DNA of 64,000 nt. Source: Chitinophaga caseinilytica. GTDB lineage: Bacteria; Bacteroidota; Bacteroidia; Chitinophagales; Chitinophagaceae. The stretch covers positions 2,153,001-2,217,000 of the forward strand of contig NZ_CP150096.1 in the NCBI RefSeq assembly GCF_038396765.1. The letters are read 5' to 3'. The notes under the pieces were generated by a model. The model saw only the letters and a list, made by a program, of their open reading frames with translations. It was not told the origin of the DNA and did no database searches. Shown here piece by piece: positions 40,772-50,465 of the stretch (the first letter of the stretch is position 1; each line of letters starts with the position of its first letter). A program made the position numbers and the translations under genes.

Positions 40772-41940
40772 AGAAAACGGCATTCGTAATCGTGGGCCTG
40801 CTATGGCTGCAAAACGCCGCCGCAACAGACGGTGGCTGGCTGAAGCGTGCCCTGGCGGCGCGGCGGGAACAGATCCGCAAGGAAGCCGCGTGGGCCATGC
40901 AACAGCAGCCCGTAACCGTAACGGCGGCTTCCTGCGACCGGAGTGCCGGCGGCAAACACGATTTTTACTCCGAAGGAGATTACTGGTGGCCAGACCCGAA
41001 GCATCAGGATAGTCCGTATGTGCAGCGCGACGGCCAGACCAACCCCGGCAACTTCGTAGCGCACCGCCAGGCGATGGTGCGCTTCAGCAGGGTAGTGGGC
41101 GCGTTGGCGGCGGCTTACGTGGCAGACGGGAAGAAGGAACGGCTGGAGCACGCAAAGCAGCACATCCTCGCCTGGTTCGCGGATACCGCCACCCGCATGC
41201 ATCCGCATCTGCTGTATGCGCAGGCGATCAAAGGAAGGGCTACGGGCCGGGGGATCGGCATCATCGATACCATCCATCTGCTGGAAGTGGCGCAGGCCTT
41301 GCGGATCATGGAAAAAGCCGGTGTGTTGAAAGGTGTGGAACTGGAAGCGGTGCGCCGGTGGTTCAGGGAATATTTGCAATGGATGACGGAACACCCTTAC
41401 GGCAAAGACGAAATGAACGCCAAAAATAACCACGGAACCTGCTGGGTGATGCAAGTGGCGGCGTTTGCCTCGTTTTTGAAAGACACAACGTGGACGAATT
41501 TCTGCGAACGCCGGTACAAAGAAATATTGCTGCCCGGGCAAATGGCCGCCGACGGCAGTTTTCCGCTGGAGCTGAGACGAACAAAACCTTACGGTTATGC
41601 GTTATTCAACCTGGATGCCATGACCACTATTTGCCAGATCCTCAGCAAACCCGGCGCGGATTTGTGGCAATACGAAGACCCTGCGAAGAAATCGATCGGC
41701 AAAGGCATATCCTTTATGTACCCTTTTGTTCAGCAGAAAAATTTATGGCCTTACGCGAAAGATGTGATGTATTGGGACGAATGGCCGATGGCGCACCCGT
41801 TTCTCCTGTTTGCGGCTGCGGCGTACGGAAATGAAGCGTATTTCCGGCTGTGGGAGCGTTTGCCGCATGGCTCGGAAGTGGAAGAAGTGCTGCGCAACCT
41901 GCCTGTGCGCAATCCTGAAATATGGTTGGTTAAACTGTAG
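40768..41940 (+). CDS. Alginate-lyase-family polysaccharide lyase (PF05426)
   Basis: A 390-residue secreted protein (leader [20 protein letters not shown]). The alpha/alpha-toroid lyase landmarks are EGDYWWPDP (69-77), a conserved FNLDAM block and the motif Asn220-Asn221-His222 ([10 protein letters not shown]). NNHG is the active-site neighbourhood in alginate and glucuronan lyases of this fold (PL5, PL38). It would cleave uronate-containing chains by beta-elimination. Coupling to GH95 by a 4-nt overlap suggests that one glycan carries both fucose and uronic acid. The exact uronate is not predictable. Confidence 0.85.
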   Translation: MKKTAFVIVGLLWLQNAAATDGGWLKRALAARREQIRKEAAWAMQQQPVTVTAASCDRSAGGKHDFYSEGDYWWPDPKHQDSPYVQRDGQTNPGNFVAHRQAMVRFSRVVGALAAAYVADGKKERLEHAKQHILAWFADTATRMHPHLLYAQAIKGRATGRGIGIIDTIHLLEVAQALRIMEKAGVLKGVELEAVRRWFREYLQWMTEHPYGKDEMNAKNNHGTCWVMQVAAFASFLKDTTWTNFCERRYKEILLPGQMAADGSFPLELRRTKPYGYALFNLDAMTTICQILSKPGADLWQYEDPAKKSIGKGISFMYPFVQQKNLWPYAKDVMYWDEWPMAHPFLLFAAAAYGNEAYFRLWERLPHGSEVEEVLRNLPVRNPEIWLVKL

Positions 41941-41999
41941 TTTGTAATTAATAATGTAAAGTGATCAAGTTTTTTACTGTAGACGTGGAATATGATAAC

Positions 42000-42028
42000 G
42001 CCGGTCTCGTCTGAGCCGGCTCTTTTTT
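42000..42028 (+). terminator. Terminator after GH95-lyase
   Basis: GCCGG at 42000-42004 pairs with CCGGC at 42016-42020, with a partly paired inner region, followed by TCTTTTTTT. A modest stem with a strong T run. Confidence 0.7.
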
Positions 42029-42135
42029 TATTTTATGGAACGGCAGAACCGTTTACAGTTTTTGGGTGAAGGAAAAGAAAAAGTTGAAGTGTGCGACGCA
42101 ACGGCGGTTGAATAGAAAGGAGAAAGCTGGCTGCA

Positions 42136-42627
42136 TCATTTCATTTCCTGTAACAATCGTTGCGCTTTCGGGTATTCCGGCGTGCCTTCGGGGATGCGGT
42201 TGAGCCACACGCGCGCTTCGGCGCCGTTTTTCCCTTTGAGATAAGACAGGGCGATGAAAAATGCGCAGCTGTGTTTGTAATGCGACCCCTCGTTCCACAA
42301 AGCCTCGAGATCGGCCCGCGCCTCCGCCAACCGGTTGTTTTCCAGCTGCGCCAGGCCGCGGTAATACCGGGCATACTCCATATCGGGCTCCAGGGCCACC
42401 ACTTTATCCAGCTCCGCAGCGGCCTTTTCGTACTTATGATGATTGAAATGCCGCGTGGCTACGGCGAGCAACGAATCCGCCACCGTTTCCCGCCGGTCGG
42501 GCGGTACCATTTCACGCACGGCATACTCCTCATACAGCTCCTTGCGCCAGGGGCTCAGGTAGAGCAGCGCCGAGATGAGCAGCGCAATGGCCGCTACGGT
42601 AATGAGAAATGTGCTGAAGGAACGCAT
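42136..42627 (-). CDS. Membrane-anchored TPR protein
   Basis: A 163-residue protein with one N-terminal membrane segment (STFLITVAAIALLISALLYL). Tetratricopeptide-like repeats cover residues about 50-155 (LLAVATRHFNHHKYEKAAAELDKVVALEPD, YARYYRGLAQLENNRLAEARADLEAL, CAFFIALSYLKGKNGAEARVWLNRI). TPRs bind other proteins; the partner is unknown. It lies next to the MarR gene on the same strand with a 50-nt gap. Confidence 0.75.
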   Translation of the reverse strand: MRSFSTFLITVAAIALLISALLYLSPWRKELYEEYAVREMVPPDRRETVADSLLAVATRHFNHHKYEKAAAELDKVVALEPDMEYARYYRGLAQLENNRLAEARADLEALWNEGSHYKHSCAFFIALSYLKGKNGAEARVWLNRIPEGTPEYPKAQRLLQEMK

Positions 42628-42677
42628 GGAGGCAGGTTTACCTATTACGTTACAAAACTCCGCGGGAAAATGTTCGC

Positions 42678-43169
42678 TTAACGGCTCGGGTCCACCATCG
42701 TGGGATGCAGCTCAGACGCGAGCTTGAACAGGATGTCGCGCAGCAGGTCCGCGTCTTTTTCCCCTATGATGCCGGTGTAATATTCCTGGATCCCCTTCAC
42801 GGCGCTGAACATATCGATCATCAGCTGTTTCCCTTTTTCGCTCAGGAAAATGACCGTGGCGCGATTGTCGGTTTCGTGCTTGCGCGTAATGATGTAGCCT
42901 ATCGCCTCAAGGTTTTTTACCACCTTGCTCATGGCCTGTTTGGTAATGCGGGCCTTCTTGGCCAGCTCATTATTGATCGTCCCTTCCGTAGAAATGTTCG
43001 CCATCAGCACCATGTCACCGATCTTGAAATCGGCGTAGCCGTTCTGCTGCAAATGCTCCGTGAGCCGCGCGTCGAAATCCTTCTTCACGATGCTCAACAG
43101 CCGGATGAGCAGCTTCGGCCGTTGGGAAATAATATCCGCTAATTGTTGGTCCTTATCAGTTGTAGTCAT
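42678..43169 (-). CDS. MarR family transcriptional regulator
   Basis: A 163-residue winged-helix regulator: MANISTEGTINNELAKKARITKQAMSKVVKNLEAIGYI (HTH) followed by the wing ITRKHETDNRATVIFLSEKG. MarR dimers usually repress efflux genes and let go when phenolic or drug-like ligands bind. It is divergent from the HlyD/MFS/TolC operon. The 143-bp gap contains facing promoters and inverted repeats that could be its operator, so it very likely controls that operon and itself. Confidence 0.9.
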   Translation of the reverse strand: MTTTDKDQQLADIISQRPKLLIRLLSIVKKDFDARLTEHLQQNGYADFKIGDMVLMANISTEGTINNELAKKARITKQAMSKVVKNLEAIGYIITRKHETDNRATVIFLSEKGKQLMIDMFSAVKGIQEYYTGIIGEKDADLLRDILFKLASELHPTMVDPSR

Positions 43170-43222
43170 AATCGGTGCGGCCAGTTTTGGATGAAGGGGC
43201 TAAAATATCCCCTTTTGTCATA

Positions 43223-43287
43223 CAAAGATAATAAAAATTTAAAAAGGTCAACTTATTTGTCCATTTGGTAAGCTTGGTTTACCTTTG
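43223..43287. promoter_or_regulatory. Divergent promoters and candidate MarR operator
   Basis: Plus strand: TTTG 43256-43259, 20-nt spacer, TACCTTTG 43280-43287, facing the efflux operon. Minus strand: TATCTTTG (43230-43223) with TTG at 43251-43249, facing marR. Inverted repeats GGTAA/TTACC (43267-43271, 43279-43283) and AAAGGT/ACCTTT (43243-43248, 43281-43286) overlap the forward promoter and are candidate MarR sites. Confidence 0.6.
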
Positions 43288-43312
43288 ATGCCGATTTCGA
43301 AAAACACACACA

Positions 43313-44356
43313 ATGGAAACTGCACAGGCAAGTCCCCGCAAGGGCAAACTCGTGGCGAGGATCATCTTCATCGCCATCCTCATTCTCGGCGCCATCTTCG
43401 GCATTAAACAATGGTTATATGCCCGCCATCACGAAACTACCGACAACGCCCAGGTAGAGGGGCACTCCGCCCCCGTGATCGCCCGGGTGGCCGGGTACGT
43501 GAAAGGACTGAACGTCCAGGATTACGGTAACGTGAAGCTGCGCGATACGCTCGTCACGATCGACGACGAAGAATACCGCATCGCGCTGCAACAGTCGGAG
43601 GCAGACGCACAGCAGGCAGCGGCCGACCTGGCCACCGCTCGTGCCAATCTCGCCAACGCCGGCGCCGGCATCACCGTGGCGCAATCCAACGCACAGGTGG
43701 CGCTGGTACGGAAAGACAAATCTACCGCCGACCTCCGCCGCGACCAGGCCCTGTTCGACGACCATGCCATCACCAATCGCCAGCTCGACGACACCAAGGC
43801 CAACAGCCTCACCAACGACAAACAGTTCCAGGCCGCGCAGGACAATATTACCCTGGCACGCTCGTCTGTTCAGGTAGCTGCCGCCAAGGTACAGCAGGCC
43901 GAAGCCTTGCTGGCCAGCAAACAGGCCGCGGTTGAACAGGCGAAGCTGAAACTCGGTTACACTAACGTAACCGCCAACATCGCGGGCCGCATCGGTAAAA
44001 AGAACGTGGAACCGGGCCAGTTCGTACAGGCAGGGCAGAGCCTTTTCACCATCGTCGACGAAAACGGTTTTTACATCGTGGCCAACTTCAAGGAAACGCA
44101 GCTGGCGCACATCGCCGTGGGCCAGGAAGCAGAAATTGAAGTGGACGGTTTCAGCGATCTGCACCTCAAAGGGCATGTGATCGCTATTTCCCGCGCTACA
44201 GGCGCTAAATTCTCCCTGCTGCCGCCCGACAATGCTACCGGCAACTTCGTGAAAATCGTGCAACGCGTTCCCGTTAAAATTTCCATTGACAACGCCGACC
44301 AATACCTCGACCGCCTGCGCGCCGGCCTGAGCGTGGAAGTGGCTTTAAAATACTAA
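43313..44356 (+). CDS. HlyD/EmrA-type periplasmic adaptor
   Basis: A 347-residue membrane-fusion protein. One membrane anchor (LVARIIFIAILILGAIFGI) precedes a barrel-sandwich (DNAQVEGHSAPVIARVAGYV), a long alpha-helical hairpin with heptads (QSEADAQQAAADLATARANL onward) and a beta-barrel region (GYTNVTANIAGRIGKKNVEPGQ, NFKETQLAHIAVGQEAEIEVDGF). It links the inner-membrane MFS pump (4 nt downstream) to the TolC-like channel encoded third in the operon. Confidence 0.93.
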   Translation: METAQASPRKGKLVARIIFIAILILGAIFGIKQWLYARHHETTDNAQVEGHSAPVIARVAGYVKGLNVQDYGNVKLRDTLVTIDDEEYRIALQQSEADAQQAAADLATARANLANAGAGITVAQSNAQVALVRKDKSTADLRRDQALFDDHAITNRQLDDTKANSLTNDKQFQAAQDNITLARSSVQVAAAKVQQAEALLASKQAAVEQAKLKLGYTNVTANIAGRIGKKNVEPGQFVQAGQSLFTIVDENGFYIVANFKETQLAHIAVGQEAEIEVDGFSDLHLKGHVIAISRATGAKFSLLPPDNATGNFVKIVQRVPVKISIDNADQYLDRLRAGLSVEVALKY

Positions 44357-44360
44357 GGCA

Positions 44361-45941
44361 ATGACAGCGAAACCAAAAGGGCTCGCCAAATGGATCATCG
44401 TGGCCACGGTCATCTCCGCTACCATGCTGGAGCTGATAGATACCACGATCGTGAACGTGGCGCTGTCGCAAATCAGCGGCAACCTCGGCGCCACGATCGA
44501 AGACGCCTCCTGGGTGATCACCGCGTACGCCATCGCCAACGTGATCGTGATCCCCATGACCGGGTTCCTTGCTTCCTATTTCGGGCGGAAAAACTATTAT
44601 CTCACTTCCATCCTCATATTTACGTTCGCATCCTATATGTGCGGACAGTCGGGCAGTTTGTGGGAGCTCGTAGCCTGGCGCTTCATCCAGGGCGTGGGGG
44701 GCGGTGCGCTGCTGAGCACTTCGCAGTCCATCCTCTTCGACACTTTCGAGATTTACGAAAGGCCCACGGCATCCGCCATCTTCGGTATGGGCGTGATCAT
44801 CGGGCCCACGGTGGGGCCTACGCTGGGTGGGATCATCGTGGATAACTTCCACTGGTCGCTCATCTTCGACCTCAACGTTCCCATCGGCATCATCGCCGCG
44901 TTCCTCGTATTCTCGTTCATCGACAAGCAGCCCAACGAATACAATATCAACCGGAAAGCCATCAAGATCGATTATCTCGGCATTTTCCTGCTATGCGTCT
45001 GGGTCGGCAGTTTGCAATACATCCTGGAGAAAGGGCAGTCGGAAGATTGGTTTGCGGCCACGCACATCGTGGTGCTGACCGTAGCTGCGGCCGTGGCTTT
45101 CGTGCTGTTTATCTGGTGGGAGCTGCGGACGGATGCGCCGGCCGTCAACCTGCATGTGCTGAAAAACCGGACGTTGGCCATCACCACGCTATTGACATTC
45201 ATCATGGGGATGGGGATTTACTGTTCGATGTTCGTGTACCCGGTCTGGATGCAACGTGTAAACGGCTATACGCCTACGCTTACCGGTGAAAGCCTCTTTC
45301 CGGGGGCCATCATGGCGGCTATTATGATGCCGATGGTCGGAAAGGCGATCCAGCGTGGCGTTCCGCCGAAATACCTCATCACGGGCGGCTTCCTGATCTT
45401 CGCGATTTTCTGCTTCTGGATGTCGACCGCCAGTCCGGACGCGGGCGAGATGTTCTTCTTCGTGCCGCTGTTGCTCCGGGGAATCGGCTCCGCCATGCTG
45501 AGCGTACCGCTGACGAACCAGGCCGTTTCGGGGCTGTCGCCCAAAGAAATGCCGCAGGGCATCGCCATCAACAACATGCTTCGGCAGCTGGGCGGCTCTT
45601 TCGGCATCGCGTTCATGAACACTTACGTGGCGCGCCAGTACATGGAGCACCGCACGCAACTGCTGCCGTACGTGGGGCCGGAAAGCGCCACCGCCACGGA
45701 GCGCCTCCAGCAAATGAGCAACGCCATGGTAGCCAGGGGCATGACGCTCGACCAGGCCAAACACGCCAGTCTTTCCCTGCTCGACGCCGTTGTGACCAAG
45801 CAGGCTTACATCTTAACATACCTCGACGCGTTCCGCATCGTGGGCATCTTTTTCATATGTGTGCTCCCGCTGATGCTGTTCGTGAAGAAAAGGAACCTCA
45901 GCGCAGACGCCATGAAGGAAGCGGCGGAACACGCGCATTGA
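44361..45941 (+). CDS. DHA2-family drug efflux MFS transporter (EmrB/QacA type)
   Basis: A 526-residue transporter with about 14 membrane segments. The DHA2 signatures are visible: the helix 1 motif LELIDTTIVNVALSQISGNL, ITAYAIANVIVIPMTGFL, the motif region YFGRKNYYLTSILIF and GPTVGPTLGGIIVD (motif C). It exports hydrophobic drugs or toxic metabolites using the proton gradient, together with the HlyD and TolC partners. The gene follows the adaptor by 4 nt and precedes the TolC gene by 18 nt. Confidence 0.94.
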   Translation: MTAKPKGLAKWIIVATVISATMLELIDTTIVNVALSQISGNLGATIEDASWVITAYAIANVIVIPMTGFLASYFGRKNYYLTSILIFTFASYMCGQSGSLWELVAWRFIQGVGGGALLSTSQSILFDTFEIYERPTASAIFGMGVIIGPTVGPTLGGIIVDNFHWSLIFDLNVPIGIIAAFLVFSFIDKQPNEYNINRKAIKIDYLGIFLLCVWVGSLQYILEKGQSEDWFAATHIVVLTVAAAVAFVLFIWWELRTDAPAVNLHVLKNRTLAITTLLTFIMGMGIYCSMFVYPVWMQRVNGYTPTLTGESLFPGAIMAAIMMPMVGKAIQRGVPPKYLITGGFLIFAIFCFWMSTASPDAGEMFFFVPLLLRGIGSAMLSVPLTNQAVSGLSPKEMPQGIAINNMLRQLGGSFGIAFMNTYVARQYMEHRTQLLPYVGPESATATERLQQMSNAMVARGMTLDQAKHASLSLLDAVVTKQAYILTYLDAFRIVGIFFICVLPLMLFVKKRNLSADAMKEAAEHAH

Positions 45942-45959
45942 TTTAAAAACACACAAGTC

Positions 45960-47234
45960 ATGAAAAAAGCACTGATCATCATATTGAGTTGCACGGCCAC
46001 GGGGGCTTTCGCACAGTCGGCGCCCGCCGAGCTGAAGTCGCTCGTCCAGCAGTCGTTCAGCCATTTCACACAAATCAAGGCGATGGAAACGCAGCAGCGC
46101 ATCGCGGCCGACCAAACCACGCTCGCCAAAGCCAACCGCCTGCCCGAAGTGAGCGGCAGCGCCAGCTACAGCCATGTGTACCCCGTTCCCAAGGTGCAAC
46201 TGCCCGGCAGCGATTTCAAATTCCAGCCGGTGCCGTCCGAAAACATCAACGCCGGCGTGGAAGCGCGGCAATTACTGCTCGATTTCGGAAAATCCGGCAG
46301 CCAGATCAAGAAATCCACCGCACAGGCCGGGCTCCTCGGCGTGCAAACCGCCGAAGCCCGCGAAGAGCTGGCCTACCAGGTGGCTAACGTTTATATGAAC
46401 ATCGCGTTCCTGCAAGACAATATCGCCGTGCAGGAAGCCAACATCCGCCTGCTCGAAGAAACGGAGACCATGGTGGAAAACAAGCTGAAACACGGGGACG
46501 CCATCGATCTCGACCTCATCAATACGCGCGTAAAACTCGAATCTTACCGCAATAAAAAAGTCGATTTCACGAATTCCCTCCAGAAACAGGTCGCCACGCT
46601 CGAATACCTGACCGGTGAGCATTTGCAGGATTCGGTGCATTCCGATTTCGCATGGGCCGTTCCGCCCGCCGCCGGCGATTTCGAGCACAACGCTACCATG
46701 CGCACGTCGCTGGAAAAGGAAAAAGTAGCGGAAACGGGGATCGAACTGGCGAAGGCGCAATACAAACCGAGCCTGTTCCTCAATGCGGGAACGGGTTTCA
46801 AGAACGGTTACCTGCCCGAGATCACCACGCCCAAATTCAATTACTATGCAGGCGTGAGCCTTTCTGTGCCGATCTATAACGGTAAAAAACTCCGCACGCA
46901 GGAACATATCGCCGCCACGGAAGCGGAAATCGCGAAACTGAACACGCAGGATGTGAAAGAAGTCCTGCAAAAGGAAGCCGCCCAGCAAAATGCGGATATC
47001 ACGGCAGGGCGCGACAGGCTGCAAACGGCCGAAGTGCTGCTGGAACAGGCGAACAAAGCCCTCACGCTGGCGCAAAGCCGCTACCGCAACGGCGTCATTA
47101 CTTACCTCGATCTGCAAAACGCACAAACCTCGCTCCTCGAGGCGCAACTCTCCAAGATCCAGTACCAGTACCAGTTATCACTGGCGGGCCTGGAGCTGAT
47201 GCACCTCAGCGGACAAGAATTTTGGAAACAATAA
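45960..47234 (+). CDS. TolC-family outer-membrane efflux protein
   Basis: A 424-residue protein with signal peptide MKKALIIILSCTATGAFAQ. Two OEP repeats form the alpha-helical tunnel and beta-barrel: HFTQIKAMETQQRIAADQTTLAKANRLPEVSGSASY in the first, VAETGIELAKAQYKPSLFLNAGTGFKNGYL in the second. TolC trimers form the exit duct. It is the last gene of the MarR-controlled efflux operon, with a terminator 45 nt downstream. Confidence 0.94.
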   Translation: MKKALIIILSCTATGAFAQSAPAELKSLVQQSFSHFTQIKAMETQQRIAADQTTLAKANRLPEVSGSASYSHVYPVPKVQLPGSDFKFQPVPSENINAGVEARQLLLDFGKSGSQIKKSTAQAGLLGVQTAEAREELAYQVANVYMNIAFLQDNIAVQEANIRLLEETETMVENKLKHGDAIDLDLINTRVKLESYRNKKVDFTNSLQKQVATLEYLTGEHLQDSVHSDFAWAVPPAAGDFEHNATMRTSLEKEKVAETGIELAKAQYKPSLFLNAGTGFKNGYLPEITTPKFNYYAGVSLSVPIYNGKKLRTQEHIAATEAEIAKLNTQDVKEVLQKEAAQQNADITAGRDRLQTAEVLLEQANKALTLAQSRYRNGVITYLDLQNAQTSLLEAQLSKIQYQYQLSLAGLELMHLSGQEFWKQ

Positions 47235-47279
47235 CCATTGACTGGTTTTGTTTTCGTAGTGTGTGTTTAAATAAAAAAG

Positions 47280-47311
47280 GCCCGGTCTTTCGCAGACCGG
47301 GCTATTTTTTT
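47280..47311 (+). terminator. Terminator of the efflux operon
   Basis: A 9-bp stem (47280-47288 with 47294-47302), 5-nt loop, then TA and T7. Confidence 0.88.
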
Positions 47312-47332
47312 ATTCGGAAAACGGATATCGGA

Positions 47333-48496
47333 TCACTTTCCCGCGATGCCCATTTCGAGGCCGCGCAGTTCTGCGAGCCCGCGAAGGCGGCCGATGGCGC
47401 TGTATCCGGGATTGGTTTTCTTGTTCAGGTCGTCCAGCATCTGGTGGCCGTGGTCTGGCCGCATGGGGATGGAAACGCCCCTGCGCTTCATGACGCCGAG
47501 AATGCTTTTCACGACGCTGTACATGTCTACATCGCCTTCGAGGTGATTGGCTTCGTAGAAATTGCCGAGCGCGTCGCGCTTGGTGGAGCGGAGGTGGAGG
47601 AAGTGGATGTGCTCGCCGAGGCGGTCGATCATGCCGGGCAGGTCGTTATCCGGCCGCACGCCGTAGGAACCGGTGCAGAAGCAAAGTCCGTTGGATGGAG
47701 ACACGATGGTGGCCAGCAGTTCGCGCGCGTCCTGTTCGGTGCTCACCACGCGGGGCAGGCCGAGGATGGCGTACGGAGGATCGTCTGGATGGATGGCCAG
47801 TTTCACGCCCACTTCTTCCGCTACCGGCACAATTTGCTGGAGGAAATAGAAGAGGTGCAGCTTGAGCTTGATGGCGTCGATGTCTTTGTATTTGTCCAGC
47901 GCCTGCTGGAACAGTTCGAGGGTGAAGCTTTCTTCCGAACCGGGGAGCCCGGCGATGATGTTGCGTTGCAGGAGGGCTTTTTCGTCTTCCGTCATGCTGT
48001 CGAATTGCTCTTTGGCGCGGGAGATTTCCTCTTCGGGATAATCGTTTTCGGCGCCGGGGCGTTGGAGCATGAAGAGGTCGAATGCCATGAACTGGGCTTT
48101 ATCGAACCGGAGGGCTTTGGAACCGTCTTCGAGGGTATAGGCCAGGTCGGTGCGGGTCCAGTCCAGCACGGGCATGAAGTTATATGTAACGGTGTAAATA
48201 CCGCATGCCGCGAGGTTGCGGATGGATTGCTGGTAGTTTTTGATGTATTCCTTGAAGCGCCCGGTTTGTGTTTTGATGTCTTCGTGCACGGGTACGCTTT
48301 CCACTACAGACCAGGTGAGGCCAGCGGCTTCGATTTCCTGTTTGCGCTGCATGATCTCTTCTTTGGACCATACGGTGCCGTTGGGTATGTGATGAAGGGC
48401 CGTAACGATACCTGTGGCGCCGGCTTGCCGGATGTCTGAAAGGCTCACCGGATCTTTGGGGCCGAACCACCGCCAGGTCTGTTCCATTCTCAGCAT
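47333..48496 (-). CDS. uxuA: Mannonate dehydratase
   Basis: A 387-residue enzyme dehydrating D-mannonate to 2-keto-3-deoxygluconate in hexuronate breakdown. It starts [40 protein letters not shown], near-identical in pattern to UxuA proteins; ATG 48487 (MEQTW) is an equally good start. Metal and active-site blocks are [35 protein letters not shown] and [12 protein letters not shown]. It is the last gene of a minus-strand unit after glycerate kinase (74-nt gap). Uronates freed by the alginate-lyase-family enzyme at 40768 could feed this step. Confidence 0.95.
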   Translation of the reverse strand: MLRMEQTWRWFGPKDPVSLSDIRQAGATGIVTALHHIPNGTVWSKEEIMQRKQEIEAAGLTWSVVESVPVHEDIKTQTGRFKEYIKNYQQSIRNLAACGIYTVTYNFMPVLDWTRTDLAYTLEDGSKALRFDKAQFMAFDLFMLQRPGAENDYPEEEISRAKEQFDSMTEDEKALLQRNIIAGLPGSEESFTLELFQQALDKYKDIDAIKLKLHLFYFLQQIVPVAEEVGVKLAIHPDDPPYAILGLPRVVSTEQDARELLATIVSPSNGLCFCTGSYGVRPDNDLPGMIDRLGEHIHFLHLRSTKRDALGNFYEANHLEGDVDMYSVVKSILGVMKRRGVSIPMRPDHGHQMLDDLNKKTNPGYSAIGRLRGLAELRGLEMGIAGK

Positions 48497-48570
48497 AAAC
48501 TTTCGATTTTTTTTAGTTTCCCAAAATTAGCATTACGAACCAGATAAGCAAATTTCCGGCGAGGAAATTG

Positions 48571-49842
48571 TCAATCGTTTGCAATGCCTTGTACGAGAAT
48601 GATGGCGAGGTCCATCACATTGGTATTGGTGGGGCCGGTCCGGATGTGGGTCTGGGTTTGATGGAAGTAATGCCAGCTGTCGTTGTTCTCCAGGAAAGGC
48701 AAAGGGTCGGGCCCCTGCGCGAGGGTTCCCGCGTCGATGACGGCGCCTGCCGCGTCCGTAGGCCCGTCGATCCCGTCCGTACCGGCTGAAAGGAACGTGA
48801 TCCGCGGATGGTCTTTGATCAGCAGGCCGGCGGCCAGCGCCAGTTCCTGGTTGCGGCCGCCGAGGCCGTTGCCGGTCACCTGCACGGTAGATTCTCCGCC
48901 GGCCAGGAGGCAAGCGGGGAAAGGGCCTTTGTACGATAACGCGGCATTCACCAGTTCGGCTGCCAGGTCGCGGGCTTTACCGGTGGCGTGGTCGGTGAGG
49001 ATATGGGCGTGATAGCCGAGCGCATCCGCTTTTTGGGCCGCTGCTTCCAGCGCGATGCGGTTGCTGGCGGCCAGAACGTGGGTGGCGTTCGGCAATTCGG
49101 CCGGGCGCGCGGTTTCGGGGATGAGGCCGGCTTCTCCCTGCTCCAGATGCGCCAGGATGCCGGAAGCCACGCGGTCGCGGAGTTGATATTTATCAATGAT
49201 GGCCAGGGCATCGGTAAACGTAGTGTGGTCGGCCACGGTAGGCCCGGAACCGATCACCGCGGGGTCGTTGCCCGGCACGTCGGATAAGAGGATGGAATGC
49301 ACACTGGCGGGATGGATGGCCCTGGCCAGCTGGCCGCCCTTGATGGCGGAAAGGTGCTTGCGGACGGTGTTCATCTCCGCGATATCGGCCCCGCTGTTCA
49401 GCAGGAGCTGGAAGGCATGTTGCAGCTCTTCCATGGAAGCGCCGGGCGGAACGTCGGCCAGCAGGGCGGAGGCGCCGCCGGAAAGCAGGAAAACCACATG
49501 GTCGTCCGGTTTCAGGCCCGCCGCAAGTTGTAGCATGGTAGTGCCCGCGATGAGGCTGTTGATATCCGGGACGGGATGCCCCGCAACGATGAGCCCGGTT
49601 TTTTGTAAGGGAACGTCCGGCGAATGGCTGGATACGGCGAAACCCTGGTTCAGCCGCTCCCCCAGGATGCGCTCGGCCTCGAATGCCATGGCTGCGGCGG
49701 CTTTACCGGCAGCCAGCAGGAAAATGCGGCCGTCGCCCGGAGGAGGAGAAGGCAGGTGGAGGGGAACGAAGTGCCGCGGCTGAACGGCCGCTACGGCATG
49801 TAGAAAAATGGTTTCCGCGTCGCGTCTTGCGGCGGCGCTCAT
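48571..49842 (-). CDS. Glycerate 2-kinase (MOFRL/DUF4147 family)
   Basis: A 423-residue kinase. The N-terminal domain has LAAGKAAAAMA, AGHPVPD and FLLSGGASALL, and the C-terminal MOFRL domain has LAGGESTVQVTGNGLGGRNQELALA and LSAGTDGIDGPTDAAGA. These are the landmarks of class II glycerate kinases, which make 2-phosphoglycerate from D-glycerate. Its start overlaps the Spy-like gene's stop by 4 nt, so translation is coupled. Near UxuA it may serve the sugar-acid pathway that yields glycerate or tartronate semialdehyde. Confidence 0.9.
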   Translation of the reverse strand: MSAAARRDAETIFLHAVAAVQPRHFVPLHLPSPPPGDGRIFLLAAGKAAAAMAFEAERILGERLNQGFAVSSHSPDVPLQKTGLIVAGHPVPDINSLIAGTTMLQLAAGLKPDDHVVFLLSGGASALLADVPPGASMEELQHAFQLLLNSGADIAEMNTVRKHLSAIKGGQLARAIHPASVHSILLSDVPGNDPAVIGSGPTVADHTTFTDALAIIDKYQLRDRVASGILAHLEQGEAGLIPETARPAELPNATHVLAASNRIALEAAAQKADALGYHAHILTDHATGKARDLAAELVNAALSYKGPFPACLLAGGESTVQVTGNGLGGRNQELALAAGLLIKDHPRITFLSAGTDGIDGPTDAAGAVIDAGTLAQGPDPLPFLENNDSWHYFHQTQTHIRTGPTNTNVMDLAIILVQGIAND

Positions 49843-50264
49843 CCGGCGGAGGTTTTGCGCGCTTCCTTCTTGTCTTGCTTACGGTCCATCTTCTTTTCCA
49901 TATCCGCTTTCTTCTTCAATTCCCAATCATTCCATTTTTTGTATTGCGATGGACTGAGCACTTCCTGGAAGCGGCGGTTACGGTCGCTGTCGAGCTCCTG
50001 GTACCGCTGCATGCGCTGGCGGGCGCTGAGCGTGGTGTTTTTCTTCGCGGCATCCCTTTTCCGGGCAATGTCTTCGTTAATGTCGTAAATGGCCTTCCGC
50101 TGGTCTTTGGTGAGGTCCAGTTCGCGGTAGAGCTTGTCGCTCATCTTGTCTGCCTTGCCTGCAGCGTCCCAGCGGTGGCCGCGGGCGTGCGTCGAATCCT
50201 GGGCCTGTGCGGCGAATGTGAGCGCCGCAAACAGTACCGTCATGAGCCAAATCTTGTTTTTCAT
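49839..50264 (-). CDS. Periplasmic Spy/CpxP-like protein
   Basis: A 141-residue protein from ATG 50264 with a signal peptide (MKNKIWLMTVLFAALTFAAQAQ). The mature part is highly charged and helical, with LDLTKDQRKAIYDINEDIARKRD and a second LSPSQYKKWND block, the LTxxQ pattern seen in Spy/CpxP/ZraP-type chaperones and metal-binding stress proteins. A basic tail (KKKADMEKKMDRKQDKKEARK) ends it. The ATGA overlap with glycerate kinase couples it to an enzyme with no obvious link. Confidence 0.7.
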   Translation of the reverse strand: MKNKIWLMTVLFAALTFAAQAQDSTHARGHRWDAAGKADKMSDKLYRELDLTKDQRKAIYDINEDIARKRDAAKKNTTLSARQRMQRYQELDSDRNRRFQEVLSPSQYKKWNDWELKKKADMEKKMDRKQDKKEARKTSAG

Positions 50265-50465
50265 ATACTGATGCCGTGTGTTGATACCTGAAAGATACCG
50301 CTCGTAAAAATTTATTCCAAAATAGTAGGTTCCGCGGTCAATCATTTATTAAATTTAACACTTGTAGCTGTATTGTTACCTGGTCGCCGTGCTTTTTCCA
50401 GATCTATCCTGTGCCGGCGCGTGTCGTATTCAGCCATCATCTAAACGTATCTTAATCAACCTGCC

